Source: RGIG5327 sp045612485 (GTDB lineage: Bacteria; Verrucomicrobiota; Lentisphaeria; Victivallales; UBA1829). Taken from it: a stretch of DNA of 16,228 bases. Each line of letters opens with the position of its first letter. Position 1 is the first letter of the stretch. The notes under the pieces were generated by a model. It did not search any database. It was not told the origin of the DNA and worked only from the letters and a program-made list of their open reading frames with translations. The stretch covers positions 1 to 16,228 of the forward strand of contig JAZKZE010000159.1 of assembly GCA_045612485.1 (NCBI GenBank), written 5' to 3'. Positions 7,391 through 14,892 of the stretch are shown here, one piece after another. Made by a program: the position numbers and the translations under genes.

Positions 7391-8805
7391 ATTACAATAA
7401 AATGCCAACAAACTCTTTTGAACATTTTTATTTAAGCTGGATGCCGGATAAAGGTAAACTCAAACGGCCTTATTACCTGACGCTTGCCAATAGTCTGGAA
7501 GCTGATATCAGTTCCGGGAAACTTGCCTCCGGCACAAAGCTGCCGCCCCAGCGGGAACTGGCGGATTTCCTGGATATAAATTTTACGACTGTGACCAGAG
7601 CGTATGATCTTTGCAGGGAAAGAAACCTGATCTATGGCATCACAGGAAAAGGTACTTTCGTTTCCCCGCTTCCCGGTAAACATGTTCCCCGGAGGACCGG
7701 TAACACGCCGGAATTGATCGAACTGGGACTTTTGAAAGGCTTTGACCGGATCCGGACTCCCATTATCGAAGCCAGTGAAAATGTTCTGAAAAAAGGGTAT
7801 ATCGAAGAATTGTATTCTTATACCGAGTCTGCCGGACATCTGCATCAGAGAGCTGCCGGAGCCCACTGGATGAAACAGATGGATGTACATACGGACAGTG
7901 AACACACCGCCATATTTTCCGGTGCCCAGAATATCATCAGTGCAGCATTGCTCTCCCTTTTCCGGATCGGGGACAAGATCGCCGTGGATGAATTCACCTA
8001 TTCCAATCTCATCGGTATGGCAAGACTTTCCCATATAAGACTTATCCCGGTCAAAGGGGACAGGGAAGGGATGGTTGCTGATGAACTGGATACCGTGTGC
8101 CGTAAAGAGGGAATAAGGGGGATCTTCCTTATGCCCAACTGTGCCAATCCCACTACCCTGACCATACCGGAAAAGAGAAAAGATGAACTCGGCAGTGTGA
8201 TCGCAAGGCATAAACTTATTCTCATAGAAGATGATAATACCGGTATTCCCCGGATCTCCGGAGAAAGTTATCATTCCATGTTTTCCCGTCTGCCGGAACA
8301 GACCATCTATATATGCAATTCCACTATGGCTCTCTGTAACGGTCTGCGGGTGGCTTTTGCCGCCTTTCCGGAAGCGTTCCGGGAGTCTCTGCTGAATGCT
8401 TTATTTCATTTGAGTATCAAAACGTCCTCGCTGGATGCCGAGATCATGACTGAACTGATCTTAAGCGGAAAAGCCGCCGGGATACTGGAGCAGAAAGCCG
8501 TACTGGCAAAGGAAAGAAACCGGATATTTGACCGCTTTTTTCCGGAGGCTGTCAAGCCCGGAACTCCGGCAGCGTTTTTCCGCTGGCTGCCGGTGAAGGG
8601 GCTGCCGGTGGATGAAATGGAAATGGAACGGATGCTCCGGATGCAGGGAGTGAATGTATATTGCTCCTACCGTTTTACGGTGGCACACAGTCCGCAAAGT
8701 TTTATGCGTATCGCCATTTCCTCCCCGCCGGATATAAGTTTACTGGAAAAAGGTTGTTCCGTGATCCGGGATTTTATCAGGAACAACCAATGCGGGGAAA
8801 TTTAA
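7387..8805 (+). CDS. MocR/PdxR-type GntR-family transcriptional regulator lacking the PLP lysine
   Basis: This 472-residue protein has the MocR layout. An N-terminal GntR-type winged helix-turn-helix (about 30-92, with LPPQRELADFL and TTVTRAYDL) is linked to a fold-type-I aminotransferase-like domain. In that domain MPNCANP (249-255) and IEDD (280-283) keep the usual framework. The Schiff-base segment, normally SKxLxPGLR, reads TMALCNGLR. Met314 (ATG at 8326-8328) stands where relatives such as GabR have lysine, and no Lys is nearby. It may therefore bind PLP non-covalently or sense something else. Position back to back with pdxST over shared promoters points to control of PLP synthesis. An alternative start at Met6 (7402) cannot be excluded, since neither ATG has a ribosome-binding site. 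Confidence 0.88.
   Translation: MDYNKMPTNSFEHFYLSWMPDKGKLKRPYYLTLANSLEADISSGKLASGTKLPPQRELADFLDINFTTVTRAYDLCRERNLIYGITGKGTFVSPLPGKHVPRRTGNTPELIELGLLKGFDRIRTPIIEASENVLKKGYIEELYSYTESAGHLHQRAAGAHWMKQMDVHTDSEHTAIFSGAQNIISAALLSLFRIGDKIAVDEFTYSNLIGMARLSHIRLIPVKGDREGMVADELDTVCRKEGIRGIFLMPNCANPTTLTIPEKRKDELGSVIARHKLILIEDDNTGIPRISGESYHSMFSRLPEQTIYICNSTMALCNGLRVAFAAFPEAFRESLLNALFHLSIKTSSLDAEIMTELILSGKAAGILEQKAVLAKERNRIFDRFFPEAVKPGTPAAFFRWLPVKGLPVDEMEMERMLRMQGVNVYCSYRFTVAHSPQSFMRIAISSPPDISLLEKGCSVIRDFIRNNQCGEI
8747..8788 (-). terminator. Intrinsic terminator of the MFS gene, embedded in the regulator coding region
   Basis: GGTTGTTCC (8752-8760) and GGAACAACC (8780-8788) form a perfect 9-bp stem, extended by TGAT/ATCA after one bulged base. 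On the minus strand it is followed by five T (8751-8747). It lies about 50 bases past the MFS stop and inside the 3' end of the converging regulator gene. Confidence 0.65.
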
Positions 8806-8836
8806 GTTATAAAAAATGTTTGTTTACAGGACTGTC

Positions 8837-10039
8837 TTAATGGATGTTTTTACCGTATTTTATGGAATAGATCACATGAAATGCGGCTGTAAGAACGAGA
8901 ACTCCTGCTCCGATCAGGAAGGGAAGCCCGCTTTTTTCCGGTGTGGCAAATAATCCTCCGGCAAGAGGGGACAGGATCCCGAAAACCCCGACGATCGTCT
9001 CATTTACAGAAACATATCTGGCGCGTTTTTCCTCAATGGCAATGGCGTGATAGATCATATCCCAGGCAAAAATACCGGAAAATATCCCGTAAATAAACAT
9101 TGCTGCAAAAAGTACATAAAAATTACTCACCGTTGCAGCAAGCACAAGTCCGATGATCCCGCCGGTAAGAGGAATGAGAACAGGAATGGGTTTATACATC
9201 CATGTGCGGCTTTTGTAGAGGGTGAATGCGGTAACAGCCTGCATAAAGGCGATCATCCCTATAAGGATACCCATTTGTGTGGTACTCAATCCGATGACCT
9301 CCCCCCGGTAGGGAAGAAGGGAACGCAGCATATAGACCGTAAGATACCCGCCAATACCCAATGCCCAGCCGTCAATGGCAAAATCGGGGAGTTTCTTTTC
9401 ATTTTCCGGACAGTCCGGAGTTTCTGATACAGTTGTATTTTCCACGAGGGAGTTTTCCTCTTCCTGATTGACCTTTTTCACATAGGCATGGAGGAAAAGA
9501 CAGATCACAGTAATAACGACATTGAGTGCCATACAGAAGATGTAACAGGCTTTCCAACCGGTTGCCGGATCAAAAAGCCCCCAGATCGCAGCCGCGGCAA
9601 CGGGACCTGCGGCAAGCCCCAGACTCCAGGAGAAGGTATAAAAAGAGGTACTGCGGATCAATGCAGCGGTTCCCTTTACATTTTTCTCCAGTGCAGACAT
9701 GATGACCTGGAAGGGACAATAAAACAATACCGTGGAAAACCCGGTAAGCATAAGCCAGTAATATTGCAGTTTGATATTATTTACAGCAAGGAGTCCGGCA
9801 AGGGCGATAATGGAAAGACTCTGCCCGAGAAGAATGAGTTTGACCGCATTTTTTTTGTTCTGGATAAATCCGAGAGAAATGGAGGTAATGGTATAAGTTA
9901 CCGCCCATGCGGACATGGCGGCGGCAACAGCTACCGCGCTTTCATTGGCAGCGGCAAGTCTGCGGGCGGGAACAAAGAAGATCAGCCCTGTAATAATGTT
10001 CATCAGAAAGGGCGGGATGTAAAAGAGAATACGCAGCAT
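8837..10039 (-). CDS. Major facilitator superfamily transporter
   Basis: This 400-residue integral membrane protein has about twelve hydrophobic segments in two halves of six. They are separated by a hydrophilic, acidic cytoplasmic loop (about 187-218, with NQEEEN and CPENEKK). That arrangement and size are characteristic of MFS carriers. The substrate cannot be told from sequence. Features worth noting are FVPARRLAAA after the first helix and a conserved-looking KRARYVSVNETIVG in the second half. An AAGGA ribosome-binding site 8 bases before the ATG fixes the start. It lies downstream of the sulfhydrylase on the same strand but behind that gene's terminator, whose T run ends only about 19 bases before this start. 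Expression may therefore rely on readthrough. A terminator inside the converging regulator gene ends it. Confidence 0.9.
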   Translation of the reverse strand: MLRILFYIPPFLMNIITGLIFFVPARRLAAANESAVAVAAAMSAWAVTYTITSISLGFIQNKKNAVKLILLGQSLSIIALAGLLAVNNIKLQYYWLMLTGFSTVLFYCPFQVIMSALEKNVKGTAALIRSTSFYTFSWSLGLAAGPVAAAAIWGLFDPATGWKACYIFCMALNVVITVICLFLHAYVKKVNQEEENSLVENTTVSETPDCPENEKKLPDFAIDGWALGIGGYLTVYMLRSLLPYRGEVIGLSTTQMGILIGMIAFMQAVTAFTLYKSRTWMYKPIPVLIPLTGGIIGLVLAATVSNFYVLFAAMFIYGIFSGIFAWDMIYHAIAIEEKRARYVSVNETIVGVFGILSPLAGGLFATPEKSGLPFLIGAGVLVLTAAFHVIYSIKYGKNIH

Positions 10040-10057
10040 GATGGAGTTCCTTGAAAT

Positions 10058-10089
10058 TAAAAAGCCGGGAAACAGAAAAGTTTCCCGGC
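10058..10089 (-). terminator. Intrinsic terminator of the sulfhydrylase gene
   Basis: GCCGGGAAAC (10064-10073) and GTTTCCCGGC (10080-10089) make a perfect 10-bp stem with a 6-base loop. On the minus strand it is followed by TTTTTAA. It sits between the sulfhydrylase stop and the MFS start. Confidence 0.9.
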
Positions 10090-10108
10090 GGCAGTTTTTT
10101 TCCGTTTT

Positions 10109-11389
10109 TTATGCTTTATCCAGAGCCTGACTGAAGTCGGCAATAATGTCGTCAATATGTTCGATCCCTACGGAAAGACGGATAAGGTCGGGGGAGACCC
10201 CTGCGGCAAGCAGTTCCTTTTCGGAAAGCTGACGGTGGGTCATGCTTGCCGGATGCAGAACGCATGTACGGATATCCGCAACATGGACGCAGATAGCGGC
10301 AAGTTTCAATGCATTCATTACTCTTTCTCCGGCGGCACTTCCGCCTTTCACACCGAAACAGAGAACACCGCTGCATCCTGCGGGCATATATTTTTTTGCC
10401 AGGAGATGATTTTTGTCATCTGAAGGAAGTCCGGGGTAATTTACCCAGCCCACTTTGGGATGATTTAATAGAAATTCTGCCATTTTCTGTGCATTGGAGG
10501 AATGTTTTTCCATTCTCAAAGGCAGAGTTTCTGCTCCCAGCATGGAGAGGAATGCACTGAAAGGAGTCTGGGGATTGCCCAGGTCTCTGATCCACTGTAC
10601 CCGGAGTTTCACGGAATAGGGACAGGCAGGAAAGTCCCGCAGATAGCTTGTTCCGTGATAGGTCACATCCGGTTCCACCAGATCCGGGAATTTTCCGTTA
10701 TCCCAGGGGAAGCCGCCTTTTTCCACCACGATCCCGCCGATGCTTGTGGCGTGACCGTCGATATATTTGGTGGTGGAATGGGTGACGATATCTGCACCGA
10801 ACTCAAAGGGACGGCAGAGAACAGGGGTGGGGAAGGTATTGTCCACGATCAGGGGGAGTCCGTGTTTGTGGGCAATGGCGGCATACCGTTCAATGTCCAG
10901 CACAACAAGGGCGGGATTGGCAAGAGTTTCCCCGAAAATGGCTTTTGTATTGGGCCGGATGGCTTTTTCCAGTTCCTCATCAGTGGCGTCAGGGGAGATG
11001 AAAGAAAATTCAATGCCCATCTTTTTCATGGAGCTGGCAAACAAGGTGAAAGTTCCGCCGTAAAGACTGGAGATACTTACGATATGGTCACCGGCTCTGG
11101 CAATATTCATAATGGCAAGAGCATTGGCAGACTGTCCGGAAGTTGTGGCAACCGCGGCGACCCCGCCTTCCAGTGCGGCGATCTTCTTTTCAAAGCAATC
11201 CACGGTGGGGTTTGCAAGACGGGTATAAAAGAATCCTGCACGTTTCAGGTCGAAAAGTTCAGCGACACTCTGTGCATCATCATATTTGAATGTGGTACTC
11301 TGTGTAATGGGTACGACTCTGGGACCGCCGTTTTCCGGAGTATATCCTTCCTGAACGGCAATCGTTTCCAATTTCCAGTTTTTTTCCAT
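10109..11389 (-). CDS. metY: O-acetylhomoserine sulfhydrylase (aminocarboxypropyltransferase)
   Basis: This PLP enzyme of the Cys/Met metabolism family makes homocysteine from O-acetylhomoserine and sulfide. The 426 residues match the sulfhydrylase subgroup, which is longer than MetB/MetC. Seen in order are YTRLANPT (55-62), TTSGQSANALA, SSLYGGT with Tyr110, VDNTFPTPV with PLP-contacting Asp183, and the Schiff-base Lys208 in HSTTKYIDGH. RLSVGIEHIDDII near the C-terminus is the usual substrate-carboxylate region. The frame is open 53 codons further upstream, but an AAGGAA ribosome-binding site lies just before 11389 and the homologous sequence begins there. It has its own promoter about 50 bases upstream, and no SAM riboswitch was recognised in the short leader. 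Use of O-succinylhomoserine or cysteine synthase activity cannot be excluded. Confidence 0.95.
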   Translation of the reverse strand: MEKNWKLETIAVQEGYTPENGGPRVVPITQSTTFKYDDAQSVAELFDLKRAGFFYTRLANPTVDCFEKKIAALEGGVAAVATTSGQSANALAIMNIARAGDHIVSISSLYGGTFTLFASSMKKMGIEFSFISPDATDEELEKAIRPNTKAIFGETLANPALVVLDIERYAAIAHKHGLPLIVDNTFPTPVLCRPFEFGADIVTHSTTKYIDGHATSIGGIVVEKGGFPWDNGKFPDLVEPDVTYHGTSYLRDFPACPYSVKLRVQWIRDLGNPQTPFSAFLSMLGAETLPLRMEKHSSNAQKMAEFLLNHPKVGWVNYPGLPSDDKNHLLAKKYMPAGCSGVLCFGVKGGSAAGERVMNALKLAAICVHVADIRTCVLHPASMTHRQLSEKELLAAGVSPDLIRLSVGIEHIDDIIADFSQALDKA

Positions 11390-11440
11390 GATCTGTTCCT
11401 TTTTTTGTATTTCCGCAAGGGAAATGTGATTGTCTGCTTT

Positions 11441-11469
11441 AATATAACATGAAAGAGTGTCCTTTGCAA
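11441..11469 (-). promoter_or_regulatory. Promoter of the sulfhydrylase gene
   Basis: On the minus strand, TTGCAA (11469-11464) and TATATT (11446-11441) have a 17-bp spacer, giving a leader of about 45 bases. Confidence 0.7.
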
Positions 11470-11605
11470 ATATTTGAAAAAGAGTTTTGAAGATTCTTTT
11501 TGATTCTTTCAGCACTGCTTTTATACTTTTTTTGAAAAAAACTGACAAAAAAGGAATAAAACAGAGAAAAAAAGCAAAAAAAACGGTTTATGGAAGAAAA
11601 AAAAC

Positions 11606-11634
11606 TTGCAATCATAAAAAATAAAGCGTATCTT
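11606..11634 (+). promoter_or_regulatory. Promoter of the RRM protein gene
   Basis: TTGCAA (11606-11611) and TATCTT (11629-11634) are 17 bp apart. Transcription would begin near 11641, leaving an untranslated leader of roughly 185 bases. The leader contains a repeated ACAGGTGT (11664-11671 and 11699-11706) and a small CCGG/CCGG hairpin next to the ribosome-binding site. The rest of the 11470-11605 gap is A-rich with nothing I can name. Confidence 0.55.
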
Positions 11635-11827
11635 ATACCCCTGCACAGCTTTTGTAAAAACAGACAGGTGTGATCAGAACGTTGTGTAATGCAGAAAAAC
11701 AGGTGTCTTATGTGTATTTTCGCGGTCAAAACCCTCCCGCAGAAACACAAAAGTGCCTTTGAAGATAAAAACAAAAGAAAAACAGAGGGTAGAGTTAGGA
11801 CCGGCATAGTCCGGAAAAGGTATCAAT

Positions 11828-12163
11828 ATGAATATCTACGTTGGAAACATTCCGTATTCCATGACCGAAGAAGAGTTGAAGAACATTTTTGCCCAGTATG
11901 GCGAGGTTACAGGTGTACGGCTTGTGTCCGATCGGGAAACAGGGCGCGCCAAAGGTTTCGGCTTTGTGGAAATGGCCGATGACGCACAGGCAAATGCCGC
12001 AATCGAAGCTGTCAACGGCAGCGTACAGGGCGGCAGACCGCTGAAAGTAAATGAAGCAAAACCCAGAGAAGAACGTCCCAGACGTTCTTTCGGTGACCGC
12101 AGAGGCTCTTTCCGGGGCCCCCGCAGAGATTTCGGCAGCAAACCTTTCGGGGATCGCTCCTGA
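11828..12163 (+). CDS. RRM-domain RNA-binding protein
   Basis: This small 111-residue protein is a single RNA recognition motif followed by a basic tail. RNP2 (IYVGNI) is at residues 3-8 and RNP1 (KGFGFVEM) at 42-49, with the aromatic positions Tyr4, Phe44 and Phe46 intact. The tail from about 78 is rich in Arg, Gly and Phe (RRSFGDRRGSFRGPRR), like the RGG tails of bacterial and plant glycine-rich RNA-binding proteins. In cyanobacteria such proteins are often cold-induced. The long leader here would suit post-transcriptional control, but that is inference. An AAGG ribosome-binding site lies 7 bases before the ATG. The gene is monocistronic, with a strong terminator directly after it. Confidence 0.95.
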   Translation: MNIYVGNIPYSMTEEELKNIFAQYGEVTGVRLVSDRETGRAKGFGFVEMADDAQANAAIEAVNGSVQGGRPLKVNEAKPREERPRRSFGDRRGSFRGPRRDFGSKPFGDRS

Positions 12164-12188
12164 TCATCTTTGAAAATGCGTTTCCGGA

Positions 12189-12230
12189 AAAACCGGTGCG
12201 GTCTTTATCGTCCGCTCCGGTTTTCTTTGT
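12189..12230 (+). terminator. Intrinsic terminator of the RRM protein gene
   Basis: AAAACCGG (12189-12196) pairs with CCGGTTTT (12217-12224) and an inner GCGG/CCGC extends the stem. T-rich sequence follows (TTTTCTTTGTTTT). The hairpin lies inside the upstream open frame of the amidase, supporting a later amidase start. Confidence 0.85.
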
Positions 12231-12322
12231 TTTGCAGGAAGTTCCGGAAAAAAGAAAATAATAAGAATTTTTACATAAAAAACAGATCGTTACAGAGTTT
12301 TCCTGAAAAGTGTGGTGAAGGG

Positions 12323-13966
12323 ATGTTTACAGAAAAAAAATACGGAGCAAAAGATAAAAAAAACGGGGGGGCCTGTTTCTGTGTTGAAATACTCATCCTT
12401 TTTCTTTCCGTCGTACTTTTTTCAGCTCCGTACAAACTTTCAGCCGGCAGTAACGGATCACCGGAAAATTATCCCGTTCCTGTAAAAAAACTTTCCGATG
12501 CCCGGAAACACGCTCTTTCCCTGCGTGCCAAATTCCGGCCTGAATTGAAAAAACAGCTGGAACAGGATGCCACCCGTGACCCGTTCCGGCAGAATCCTGC
12601 TTCTCTGCAACCTGTAAAAACGATGACTCCTGTTCAGAAAACAGCAGAGAACAGCGGAAAAAATACTCTTCCACAGAACCGGAATCAAAGTTCTGCTTCT
12701 GTAAGACATATTCCTGCTGACGGGACAGCTCCTGCCATCCGGGTGATCCCCATGCCGGCAAATGCCAGACCCACTGTGGATATATCCTCCCCGGTAAGAA
12801 CTGCTCCAGTCCGTACCGCCCCTGTTGCCGCTTCTCCGGTAAGAACTTCACCAATCCGTACCGCCCCTGCTGCCGCTTCTCCGGTAAGAACTTCTCCTGT
12901 TCATACTGCCCCGGTATTGCGTACTGTAACCGTTCCCCGGCAGACTGTTTCTGTGCCAGCCGGGATAACGCCCCGGAGAACTGCTGATGCCGGAACTCTC
13001 CAGACAGCATCCCCGGTCAAAATACGGCTTGTGAAGATCGGTAATGACAGATACTGTTTCCTCAATGATATTGCTTTGTATTACAGGATGCGTATCCGGT
13101 ATTACCGCAATGGTGTGGAACTTTTTTCACCGGGAAAAAGCATACGGTTCTATAACGATAAACGCACCGGAAGTATCAATAATGTACCTGTTTCTTTCCT
13201 GTATGCTCCTGTGGTACGGGCGAAAACCCAATATTTTATTCATTCCAAAGATGCTTTGATTCTGCTTGCTTCCACAATGAGTTCCATTGCCGTTACTTCC
13301 CCTGTAAGGACCATTATGCTTGACCCGGGACACGGCGGAACCGATCACGGGGCACTTGGTACATATATCCATGAGAAACAGATGAATCTCAATACAGCTC
13401 TTCTGGTGAGAGCAGGATTGACCCGTCTGGGGTATAAAGTGGTGATGACCCGTTCCAAAGACAAAACTCTCACCCTGGATGAAAGAACGGCTTTTTGCAA
13501 AAAGATGAAGCCGGATCTTTTTGTTTCCATACATTGCAATGCCGCAGGTAATAAGAGTGTAAGCGGGATAGAAACTTTTGCCCCCACGCCTTTCGGGGTT
13601 CCCTCCACCGGGAAAAAGACAGCGGCAAATATCAAAAAAGCTGATCCGGGCAATGCCTTTGACAGAAATAATTACCGGCTGGCTTATGAGATACAGAAAT
13701 CACTCATCACTCAGACTTCTGCCGTGGACAGAGGAGTGAAGGTAGCCCGTTATAAAGTCATACGGGATGCTTCCTGTCCGGCGGCTCTTGTGGAGATCGG
13801 ATTTATCACAAATGCGGCAGAGCAGAAAAAATTTATCAATGCAGCACACAGAAATAAAATCGTGAACGGTATCGTGCTGGGGATCCATAACTATGTGAAA
13901 AGTCTCACACTGGTCAGACCGTCAAAGAACAGTAATATGAAGACAACTTTCCGGAGAGGTAAATAA
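12323..13966 (+). CDS. Secreted N-acetylmuramoyl-L-alanine amidase (Amidase_3)
   Basis: This zinc amidase cleaves the bond between MurNAc and the peptide stem of peptidoglycan, probably in the periplasm for cell separation or wall turnover. From the ATG at 12323 it has 547 residues. A lysine-rich start and hydrophobic run (about 17-35, VEILILFLSVVLFSA) form a signal peptide or anchor. A long Pro/Thr/Ser/Val-rich linker contains three 15-residue repeats, and a beta-rich AMIN-like region (about 233-329) follows. The catalytic domain (about 330-535) has ligands His337 (DPGHGG), Glu351 (HEKQMN) and His404 (SIHCNA), and catalytic Glu491 (VEIGFITN). The frame is open back to 12170 but crosses the previous terminator. 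GAAGGG abuts this ATG unusually closely, so the exact start is uncertain. The stop overlaps the next gene by one base. Confidence 0.92.
   Translation: MFTEKKYGAKDKKNGGACFCVEILILFLSVVLFSAPYKLSAGSNGSPENYPVPVKKLSDARKHALSLRAKFRPELKKQLEQDATRDPFRQNPASLQPVKTMTPVQKTAENSGKNTLPQNRNQSSASVRHIPADGTAPAIRVIPMPANARPTVDISSPVRTAPVRTAPVAASPVRTSPIRTAPAAASPVRTSPVHTAPVLRTVTVPRQTVSVPAGITPRRTADAGTLQTASPVKIRLVKIGNDRYCFLNDIALYYRMRIRYYRNGVELFSPGKSIRFYNDKRTGSINNVPVSFLYAPVVRAKTQYFIHSKDALILLASTMSSIAVTSPVRTIMLDPGHGGTDHGALGTYIHEKQMNLNTALLVRAGLTRLGYKVVMTRSKDKTLTLDERTAFCKKMKPDLFVSIHCNAAGNKSVSGIETFAPTPFGVPSTGKKTAANIKKADPGNAFDRNNYRLAYEIQKSLITQTSAVDRGVKVARYKVIRDASCPAALVEIGFITNAAEQKKFINAAHRNKIVNGIVLGIHNYVKSLTLVRPSKNSNMKTTFRRGK
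12788..12922 (+). repeat. Three tandem 45-bp (15-residue) repeats in the amidase linker
   Basis: Units begin at 12788, 12833 and 12878 and each starts SPVRT, reading SPVRTAPVRTAPVAA, SPVRTSPIRTAPAAA and SPVRTSPVHTAPVLR. DNA identity is high, pointing to recent tandem duplication. The proline-rich basic linker probably spans the periplasm or binds the wall. Confidence 0.85.
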
Positions 13967-14892
13967 TGAAAAGTAAAGAGCTTAATGATGTATTCCGTAT
14001 TCTTGCAGAGGAAAGCCCTGCTTTTGCTGTTTCCCCGGTAAGAAACCGTACACTTCTTTTCTGGGATTCCCTTTTGGGGGAGGCATACAGTGAAACCACT
14101 TCCGTTTTGGGAAATTTTTACAGAAAAAGGGTGGATCAGGCTCTGGATGAGATCGAAGCATACAAGGGGGAGGTTCCCCGTTTCTGGAAATTCTACAGTT
14201 CCGGTTTTATCATCAAATCTCCGGTAAAGACGATCGCTGTGGATATTAATGGAGGGTGTACCCCTCCCAACGGCAGAACTGCGGTGACATTGAAAAATTC
14301 CCAGATGAAACGTATTGCAGATCTGGCGGATGAATTTTACAATACCCATTCCCATGAAGATCATATTTGCGGCGAACTCTGTGATGCCTTTGCCAGAAGA
14401 AAAAAACTTATGGTCATGCCGCAGGAAGCCATTTACCGCTGGGTGATCAAGGGGGCTTCTGCCGCAGAAACGTTCCGTTCGGAAGATACAAAAGTCTTTA
14501 TGAACTGGCAGGGGGATGTAAACGGGGGACTGCCCTGTGCCATGTATCTTTTTACTCTGAATAATGACAGAAATGTTTTTGTAAGAGGGGATATTTATCA
14601 CGATGAAGGATTTGTTTCCTGTGTCGACCATGTGAAAGAGTGGGGCAAAAAAGTGGATTATGCTTTTATTACCCCCTATTACAAGGGCAGGATCGTTCCC
14701 GTGGAAACCCTTTATAATGAATTCAAATGCCGCTTCATTCCTATCCATGAATGGGAATTCAGTCATAGAAAATTAGGCAGTGCAGGACCGGCAACTCAGT
14801 GTTTCCGTGAGTTGTACGGAGCTTTTGAGCTTCCCTACAGAAACAATGCCGCACAGTTCCTGGCGTGGGGGGAAAGTATTCTTCTGGATTAA
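13966..14892 (+). CDS. Metallo-beta-lactamase-fold protein
   Basis: This 308-residue protein carries the superfamily's metal motif HSHEDH (His128, His130, Asp132, His133) preceded by a strand-like LADEFYNT. A later Asp209 in VRGDIYHDEG is where the bridging Asp is expected, and His261/His267 lie near the C-terminus. The His normally between motif and Asp is not obvious; that region reads DVNGGLPCAMYLF. It has no signal peptide, so it is probably cytoplasmic. Substrate is unknown; this fold covers lactonases, phosphodiesterases, nucleases and others. Its ATG overlaps the amidase stop (TAATG) and uses a GGAGAGG ribosome-binding site inside the amidase gene, so the two are translationally coupled. 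Its last four bases overlap the stop of the converging kinase gene. Confidence 0.85.
   Translation: MKSKELNDVFRILAEESPAFAVSPVRNRTLLFWDSLLGEAYSETTSVLGNFYRKRVDQALDEIEAYKGEVPRFWKFYSSGFIIKSPVKTIAVDINGGCTPPNGRTAVTLKNSQMKRIADLADEFYNTHSHEDHICGELCDAFARRKKLMVMPQEAIYRWVIKGASAAETFRSEDTKVFMNWQGDVNGGLPCAMYLFTLNNDRNVFVRGDIYHDEGFVSCVDHVKEWGKKVDYAFITPYYKGRIVPVETLYNEFKCRFIPIHEWEFSHRKLGSAGPATQCFRELYGAFELPYRNNAAQFLAWGESILLD

Noticed and set aside
7306..7425. N-terminal extension of pdxS upstream of 7305
   Set aside because: It crosses the pdxS promoter and the start of the divergent regulator. Family homology and the ribosome-binding site support 7305.
11390..11440. Possible SAM or methionine riboswitch before the sulfhydrylase
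   Set aside because: The leader is only about 45 bases and shows no riboswitch core or terminator before the start codon.
11390..11548. 53-codon extension of the sulfhydrylase
   Set aside because: It contains the promoter and ribosome-binding site, and its sequence is unlike the family.
12170..12322. 51-codon extension of the amidase
   Set aside because: It runs through the preceding terminator hairpin and would place a very basic segment before the signal peptide.
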